Source of the DNA: SHLQ01 sp964451305
GTDB lineage: Bacteria > Actinomycetota > Acidimicrobiia > Acidimicrobiales > SHLQ01
DNA: 64,000 nt
Direction: 5' to 3'
Assembly: GCA_964451305.1 (NCBI GenBank)
Contig: CAYVHV010000002.1
Location: 98,107 to 162,106, forward strand
Shown here: piece after piece, positions 59,544-64,000 of the stretch
Layout of the letters: every line of letters starts with the position of its first letter
Numbering within the stretch: position 1 is the first letter of the stretch
Position numbers and translations under genes: made by a program
The notes under the pieces: generated by a model
What the model was told of the DNA's origin: nothing
What the model saw: the letters and a program-made list of their open reading frames with translations, nothing else
Databases searched by the model: none

Positions 59544-60391
59544 GCGATGTTGAAATTCCAGAAGGCGTAGACGCTGAAGTCGCTGAAATCGTCGATACGC
59601 CCGCTCCGGCAGAACAAGCCGTCGAGACCGAACCCGATGCGCCAGCGAATATCGATGTCGCCGATGATGTCGTAGTAGAAGAGGCAGCGGAAGAAACAAC
59701 AGAAGACGCAGTAGCGGACGCCGCGCCAGTTGTTGAAGACGAACCGATTGCGGTTGTCGAAGATGACTCGGTGAACGCCGATGTCGGTGACGAAGATGAA
59801 CTCTTCGAAGAAGCTGAGGCTCCTCGAGTCGAGAGTCCGTTCGATCGCCCAGGTCGCTGGTACGTCGTGCACACCCAGAGTGGACACGAAAAGAAGGCAC
59901 AGCAGAACCTCGCAGCTCGAACCGAGTCCATGAACATGGAGGACCGCATCTTCGAGAGCGTCATCCCTATGGAAGACGTGGTCGAGTTCCGCAACGGCAA
60001 GAAGGTCGTTGTGCAAAAGAAGATGTTCCCCGGGTACCTCTTGGTTCGGGCGCACCTCGACGATGACTGCTGGTACGTGGTGCGAAACACGCCGTCGGTC
60101 GTCAACTTTGTTGGTTCCGGTGGTAAGCCGTCGCCGTTGCTCCGTCGTGAGGTCGAGAACTTCCTTGCGGTCAAGGAAGAGGGTGCACCGACTGCACCGA
60201 ACAAGCGCAAGAGTGCACGTCTCGAATACGAAATGGGCGAGACCGTCCGGGTCAAGGAAGGCCCATTTGCGGACTTCTCCGGTGAGATCGTCGAGATCAA
60301 CGAGGACCAGCTCAAGGTGAAGGTTCTCGTCAACATCTTCGGTCGCGAGACCCCGGTAGAGCTCGAGTTCTCCCAAATCGCACGGCTGTAA
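59540..60391 (+). CDS. nusG: Transcription termination/antitermination factor NusG
   Basis: 283 residues. An acidic Ala/Glu/Asp-rich extension of ~103 residues precedes the NGN domain (GRWYVVHTQSGHEKKAQQNL ... KMFPGYLLVRAHL) and the C-terminal KOW domain (VRVKEGPFADFSGEI). Couples RNA polymerase to Rho or ribosome. Confidence 0.96.
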   Translation: MSDVEIPEGVDAEVAEIVDTPAPAEQAVETEPDAPANIDVADDVVVEEAAEETTEDAVADAAPVVEDEPIAVVEDDSVNADVGDEDELFEEAEAPRVESPFDRPGRWYVVHTQSGHEKKAQQNLAARTESMNMEDRIFESVIPMEDVVEFRNGKKVVVQKKMFPGYLLVRAHLDDDCWYVVRNTPSVVNFVGSGGKPSPLLRREVENFLAVKEEGAPTAPNKRKSARLEYEMGETVRVKEGPFADFSGEIVEINEDQLKVKVLVNIFGRETPVELEFSQIARL

Positions 60392-60437
60392 ACCAGCTGA
60401 ACTACCGTTGCCCACCATCCACAAAGCGACGTTTGGA

Positions 60438-60506
60438 GCCGCAGGCGACAAACTCGGGTTCGAGCGAAGCTCGATGTAAGAACCCGAGTTCGAGCGAAGC
60501 CCGATC
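60438..60506 (+). repeat. Nested inverted/direct repeat in the rplK leader
   Basis: Inverted arms AACTCGGGTTC (60451-60461) and GAACCCGAGTT (60480-60490) match perfectly over 11 bp and enclose CGAGC-GAA-GCTCG (60461-60473). GTTCGAGCGAAGC is repeated directly at 60459 and 60489. Modules match the nuoD-nuoE spacer. Confidence 0.6.
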
Positions 60507-60595
60507 CGTTGACGTTGCGCGTTTGGTCCGGCAGCGGCAGAATAGTCCGTCGGATTATCCACCTCGATACCGAACCTCACTTCAGGAACGCACTC

Positions 60596-61021
60596 ATGGC
60601 AAAGAAGCAAGTCACCGCAGTCGTAAAGATTCAGATCCCAGCTGGTCAGGCATCACCAGCTCCACCTGTTGGTACCGCACTCGGTCCGCACGGCGTGGCG
60701 ATCATGGATTTCTGCAAGGCATACAACGCACAGACCGAAGACAAGCGTGGTCAGGTCATCCCGGTCGAGATCTCGATCTTTGAAGATCGCTCGTTCACGT
60801 TCATCACCAAGACACCGCCTGCAGCATTCTTGCTACGCCAGGCCGCTGGTGTTGACAAGGCCGCCCACGAGCCAGGACGTGAAGTCGCTGGATCGGTTAC
60901 CGCAGCCCAGGTCAAGGAAATCGCCGAGACGAAGATGGCCGATCTCAACGCCATCGATATCGACGGCGCAATCCTGCAGATCGAAGGTACGGCCCGTTCG
61001 ATGGGCCTCGAAGTCAAGTAG
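60596..61021 (+). CDS. rplK: 50S ribosomal protein L11
   Basis: 141 residues, exact family length: VVKIQIPAGQASPAPPVGTA, LGPHGVAIMDFCKAYN and the C-terminal RNA-binding domain GSVTAAQVKEIAETKM. Binds 23S rRNA in the GTPase centre. ATG 60596 opens MAKKQVTAVVK, the canonical start. The 204-nt leader holds the nested repeat. Confidence 0.97.
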   Translation: MAKKQVTAVVKIQIPAGQASPAPPVGTALGPHGVAIMDFCKAYNAQTEDKRGQVIPVEISIFEDRSFTFITKTPPAAFLLRQAAGVDKAAHEPGREVAGSVTAAQVKEIAETKMADLNAIDIDGAILQIEGTARSMGLEVK

Positions 61022-61027
61022 TTCGCT

Positions 61028-61067
61028 CGCAGGTTCCACCTGCGTTTGGTCGTGACGACGTCACGAC
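61028..61067 (+). promoter_or_regulatory. Two adjacent hairpins between rplK and rplA
   Basis: CGCAGGT-TCC-ACCTGCG (61028-61044, 7 bp) and GTCGTGACG-A-CGTCACGAC (61049-61067, perfect 9-bp arms). The second is too tight for a normal RNA loop and might be a DNA operator dyad. No T tract. Confidence 0.45.
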
Positions 61068-61130
61068 AACATTTCCATCGTCTCCGCAACCAACACCTCA
61101 GGTGCGGGACGCAACATAGAGGGAGCCATC

Positions 61131-61817
61131 ATGGCGCAAGGTAAGAAGTATCAGAACGCAGCACGCGGCTATGACCGTGAACGCATGCACGCCGTCGAGG
61201 AAGCAGCCACGATCGTGGCTGGTTTCCCGAAGCGAAACTATGACGAGACCGTCGACATGGTCTTGCGTCTCGGAGTTGATCCTCGTAAGGCCGACGAGAT
61301 GATTCGCGGGACGGTGTCGCTTCCCGCCGGAACCGGCAAGGCTGTTCGTGTCGCTGTCTTCGCACAGGGCGAGCAAGCCCAAGCTGCCCGCGATGCTGGC
61401 GCAGAGTTCGTTGGCGCGGAAGATCTTGCCGAACAGGTCGAAGGTGGAATGCTCGACTTCGATGTAACGATTGCGGCACCCGACATGATGCCGATCGTCG
61501 GAAAGCTCGGCCGTGTGCTCGGCCCCCGCAGCCTCATGCCGAACCCAAAGACGGGCACGGTTACTCCAGATGTTGCTAAGGCTGTTGAGGAGTTCAAGGG
61601 CGGCAAGGTCGAATTCCGTACCGACAAGTTCGCAAACGTTCACGTGCCGGTTGGCAAGGTGAGCTTCAGCGATGATGATCTCGCGAAGAACATCAACTCG
61701 GTCGTTGAGGAGCTTAAGCGCCTCAAGCCAGCGGGTGCGAAGGGCGTCTACATCAAGAAGGCGAGCATCAGCTCGACGATGGGACCGAGCATCAAGCTCG
61801 ACGTGTCAGGGATGTAG
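61131..61817 (+). CDS. rplA: 50S ribosomal protein L1
   Basis: 228 residues: ETVDMVLRLGVDPRKADEMI, GTVSLPAGTGKAVRVAVFA, GRVLGPRSLMPNPKTGTVT and the C-terminal YIKKASISSTMGPSIKLD are all canonical. Builds the L1 stalk. GAGGGAG precedes ATG 61131. Confidence 0.97.
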   Translation: MAQGKKYQNAARGYDRERMHAVEEAATIVAGFPKRNYDETVDMVLRLGVDPRKADEMIRGTVSLPAGTGKAVRVAVFAQGEQAQAARDAGAEFVGAEDLAEQVEGGMLDFDVTIAAPDMMPIVGKLGRVLGPRSLMPNPKTGTVTPDVAKAVEEFKGGKVEFRTDKFANVHVPVGKVSFSDDDLAKNINSVVEELKRLKPAGAKGVYIKKASISSTMGPSIKLDVSGM

Positions 61818-61826
61818 CCCAACAAC

Positions 61827-61850
61827 ATCGTTCGAAATATCGTTCGAAAT
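61827..61850 (+). repeat. Tandem repeat of 12 nt
   Basis: ATCGTTCGAAAT occurs twice head to tail directly after rplA, just upstream of the terminator. Confidence 0.6.
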
Positions 61851-61855
61851 CACTG

Positions 61856-61893
61856 GAAACGCCGAGTACATGCTCGGCGTTTCTTGCGTTTTT
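61856..61893 (+). terminator. Rho-independent terminator after rplA
   Basis: Perfect 11-bp stem GAAACGCCGAG (61856-61866) / CTCGGCGTTTC (61873-61883), 6-nt loop, then TTGCGTTTTT. It ends the rplK-rplA transcript before the inserted ATP-grasp gene. Confidence 0.85.
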
Positions 61894-61981
61894 GCGAGCG
61901 TTGAAGGTCAATTTCCGCTTACTTGTCGAATGTTTCAGCCGACCGGTTAGTGGTAGGGAACGCTGAGAAAGACCGAACCAA

Positions 61982-63142
61982 ATGACCGGACACGATACAG
62001 ACAATCTTCATCCCAACTCGCTTGCGGCGCAGGACAAAGAGGCAGAACATACTGTTGCTGCTGACCTGAAAGAGTGGGCCGTTCGGGCATCCCAGGAGTC
62101 GGGTCGCAGCCCGCTCCAGATGAAGAAGGAATTTGTCCAGAACGAGCGCTGGCCCGGACAGATGTCGATTCTTGAGTATCTCCAGCAGCGCTTGTACGAG
62201 CTTGGTAAGCGCGAGCGCAAGGAGTTCCTCTCCGAGTGGTTGCACTGGCCAATTCACGACATTGTGAACGACCCGGAGTTCTCAAAGAAGTGTCATGACA
62301 AATGGATGTGTACCTCGGTGCTCTCCGATCTCGGCCTCGCAACGATTCCCATCTCGGTCGTCGTCGACCCCGCTAGCGGCGAGTACGGCGAGACACTGGT
62401 GGCGTCTACGGCGGCGGAACTCACCGACTTCCTCGCGACCGCAGAATTCCCGCTCTTTGCAAAGCCGAATGACCTGCTTGGTAGTTTCGGGGCATTCCGT
62501 ATCGAGAGCTTCGATGGTGAGCGAGTCCTCCTGCACAACGGTGATTCTTGGACTGTCGACGTATTGATTGAAGAAGTGATGTCGGCAATCCCGTACGTCT
62601 TGCAGCCCGTCATCTCGAATCATGACCAGATCCGTCAGTTCGCTGAGGGACTAGCGACGATTCGAGTGGTGAACTTTGTAGAAGACAGCGGCGTCCGGAT
62701 CGAGCGTGCCGTGCTCAAGATCCCAGTCGCTGGTCAAGTTGCAGATAATGCGTGGCGCGAGGGGAATCTCACCGCCAACATCAATCCTGAGACCGGTGTG
62801 ATCGATCGTGTCATTAGTGGGCTTGGTCCAGACCTTGTCGAGTACGACGAACATCCAGCTACGGGCACCCAGCTCGTTGGAATGGCGCTCCCGATGTGGG
62901 ACGAACTTCGGGCGCTCGACATAGCTACGGCCAAGGCGTTCTCGGGTCTGAGCTATCAGACCCAGGACATTGCGCTTTCCAACGATGGTCCACTGGTGGT
63001 TGAGGTCAACAGCGGAGGTTCTTTTGCGTTGCCTCAGGCAGCGTCAGGGCGAGGGCTGCTAACCGACGAGAACAAACGATTCTTCGAACGTTGTGGAGTG
63101 AACTTCCGGACAATGCAGAATCCCCGTTTGGCCGCTGCTTAG
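61982..63142 (+). CDS. Sugar-transfer-associated ATP-grasp family protein
   Basis: 386 residues. A helical N-terminal half (~150 residues) precedes an ATP-grasp domain: FPLFAKPNDLLGSFGAFRIE (ATP-binding Lys), ATIRVVNFVEDSGVRIERAV and metal-binding end VVEVNSGGSFALPQAASGRG. Such enzymes couple ATP to ligation of a carboxylate; relatives are associated with exopolysaccharide loci. It is inserted between rplA and rplJ, after a terminator and before the rplJ leader, so it is a separate transcription unit. No Shine-Dalgarno is strong at ATG 61982. Confidence 0.75.
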   Translation: MTGHDTDNLHPNSLAAQDKEAEHTVAADLKEWAVRASQESGRSPLQMKKEFVQNERWPGQMSILEYLQQRLYELGKRERKEFLSEWLHWPIHDIVNDPEFSKKCHDKWMCTSVLSDLGLATIPISVVVDPASGEYGETLVASTAAELTDFLATAEFPLFAKPNDLLGSFGAFRIESFDGERVLLHNGDSWTVDVLIEEVMSAIPYVLQPVISNHDQIRQFAEGLATIRVVNFVEDSGVRIERAVLKIPVAGQVADNAWREGNLTANINPETGVIDRVISGLGPDLVEYDEHPATGTQLVGMALPMWDELRALDIATAKAFSGLSYQTQDIALSNDGPLVVEVNSGGSFALPQAASGRGLLTDENKRFFERCGVNFRTMQNPRLAAA

Positions 63143-63280
63143 ATCACGACGTCGCCCTCGGGTGTGACTTGGGTGAAACACCGCTAGTCTTTCCCTGGTT
63201 ACAAATCGCATACTTGCCCAAGACCTCACGCACACAAAGAAGCCGTGAGCAGGTGAATCTGAAAGAACCCCTCGGTTGAG

Positions 63281-63383
63281 GGTGTCTCCGGACGTTCGCT
63301 GTGTCTTCGGCGGGCGTCCATTCTGGTTTTCGGGATGGACACAAACACCATCTGCGCAGGCGTTCATCGCTTGCAGAGACACC
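63281..63383 (+). ncRNA. Ribosomal protein L10 leader (autoregulatory mRNA structure)
   Basis: A closing helix GGTGTCTC (63281-63288) / GAGACACC (63376-63383) encloses three hairpins: GGACG/CGTCC (63290-63319), ATTCTG/CGGGAT (63320-63336) and GCAGGCG/CGCTTGC (63356-63374). It ends 17 nt before rplJ. This layout fits the known L10 leader, where L10-L12 represses its own mRNA. Confidence 0.65.
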
Positions 63384-63400
63384 AACACAGGAGTGACACC

Positions 63401-64000
63401 ATGGGAGAACCACGAGCCGACAAGGTTGCAGTGGTTGCTGAGGTCAAAGAAAAGCTGGAGAGCGCCGATGGCGTCCTGCTGACCGAATACCGCGGCCTCG
63501 ACGTTCCTGGCATGGCCGAGTTGCGTTCATCGCTTCGTCCAGCCGGTGGCGAATACAAGATCTACAAGAACACCCTCGTTAAGCTCGCTGCAAACGAGCT
63601 CGGCATGGAGCTCGACGACCTTCTCGTCGGCCCAACCGCACTCGCATTCATTGGTGAGAAGGACGATGGTTCCAAGGGTGATGCAGCTGCGGTTGCAAAG
63701 GCGCTCAAGGAGTACAGCAAGACCAACGACAAGCTCATTCTCAAGGGTGGCGTTCTCGATGGCAAGGCCATCAGCCCAGAAGAGATCAAAGCACTTGCCG
63801 ATCTTCCATCTCGCGAAGTTCTCTTCGCCGAGTTCGCTGGCGCACTCGAGCACATGCTCGGCGACTTTGCTGGCCTTCTCGACAACAAGCTCCAAGAGTT
63901 TGTTGGAACCATGGAAGCACTTGTCGAAAAGGGCGGCCCTGGCGGCGCTGGCAACAGCAGCGAAGCTGCTGCGCCAGACAGCAGCGAAGCTGCTGCGCCA
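63401..64000 (+). CDS. rplJ: 50S ribosomal protein L10, 5' part
   Basis: 200 residues to the window edge, open at the end. ADKVAVVAEVKEKLESADG, LTEYRGLDVPGMAELRSSLR, YKIYKNTLVKLAANE and LALPSR-type ADLPSREVLFAEFAGAL region are L10. Beyond the normal end (about residue 175) a Gly linker leads to a 24-nt tandem repeat encoding SSEAAAPD units (from 63954). AGGAG precedes ATG 63401. rplL is expected next. Confidence 0.95.
   Translation, partial: MGEPRADKVAVVAEVKEKLESADGVLLTEYRGLDVPGMAELRSSLRPAGGEYKIYKNTLVKLAANELGMELDDLLVGPTALAFIGEKDDGSKGDAAAVAKALKEYSKTNDKLILKGGVLDGKAISPEEIKALADLPSREVLFAEFAGALEHMLGDFAGLLDNKLQEFVGTMEALVEKGGPGGAGNSSEAAAPDSSEAAAP
63954..64000 (+). repeat. 24-nt tandem repeat at the rplJ 3' end
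   Basis: Two copies (63954-63977 and 63978-64000, the second cut by the window edge) of ACAGCAGCGAAGCTGCTGCGCCAG type. Each contains AGCAGC-GAA-GCTGCT, a hairpin with the GCGAAGC core. Confidence 0.7.

Noticed and set aside
1..64000. CRISPR arrays, insertion sequences, prophage, plasmid or replication origins, toxin-antitoxin pairs
   Set aside because: No regularly spaced repeats, transposase, integrase or origin features were seen in either strand.

Overview
The window is about 60 percent GC, gene-dense and free of mobile elements. It reads as a chromosomal segment of an actinobacterium, most likely an Acidimicrobiia-type (Ilumatobacter-like, often aquatic) lineage. The grounds are the many GTG starts and 1-4 nt stop/start overlaps, a DUF2342-type metalloprotease-fold protein, the tRNA-Trp/secE/nusG/rplK/rplA/rplJ order, long acidic extensions on NusG and SecE, and a split cytochrome b of the menaquinol type. 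The taxonomic call is an inference from gene content, not from a marker search.

Region 1 (1-14.7 kb) is a mixed housekeeping stretch: the end of an MFS transporter, a DUF2342-like protein, an NAD-dependent epimerase, a degenerate HtrA-like membrane protease, a moaE/small membrane protein/mreB/HAD operon, a VOC protein divergent from hemB-hemL, a large M16 lipoprotein peptidase, and two small membrane proteins including a DUF2752 protein.

Region 2 (14.7-50.8 kb) is a respiratory island. A membrane-anchored cytochrome c points left. Rightward runs a bc-type quinol:cytochrome c reductase operon: a His-rich 3-TM protein, a 2[4Fe-4S] ferredoxin, cytochrome b in two pieces, Rieske, dihaem cytochrome c and an unknown membrane subunit. 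It reads by a 1-nt overlap into a complete 14-gene complex I operon (nuoA-N) ending at a strong terminator (38251-38277). An acidic ferredoxin gene then diverges from a second complex I operon with only 11 genes (nuoA2-D2, H2-N2), lacking the NADH module NuoEFG. It is followed by a MidA/NDUFAF7-type methyltransferase, whose eukaryotic relative methylates an arginine of NuoD. That arginine is present in NuoD2 and absent from NuoD1. The most economical reading is an NADH-driven complex I, a ferredoxin-driven complex I and a bc complex with its own ferredoxin, all meeting at the menaquinone pool.

Region 3 (50.8-58.6 kb) holds a small unknown protein, acetyl-CoA synthetase, a DUF2461 protein, HtpX, a 43-residue membrane protein, tRNA-Tyr, YajQ, and a leftward operon of a sulfotransferase-fold protein, a GNAT acetyltransferase and an SMC-like membrane protein without a P-loop.

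Region 4 (58.6-64 kb) is the translation cluster: tRNA-Thr, tRNA-Met, tRNA-Trp, secE, nusG, rplK, rplA, an inserted ATP-grasp gene, and a structured leader before rplJ (cut by the window end).

Several genes carry a TANNNT -10 hexamer ending exactly 6 nt before the start codon, which indicates leaderless mRNAs.
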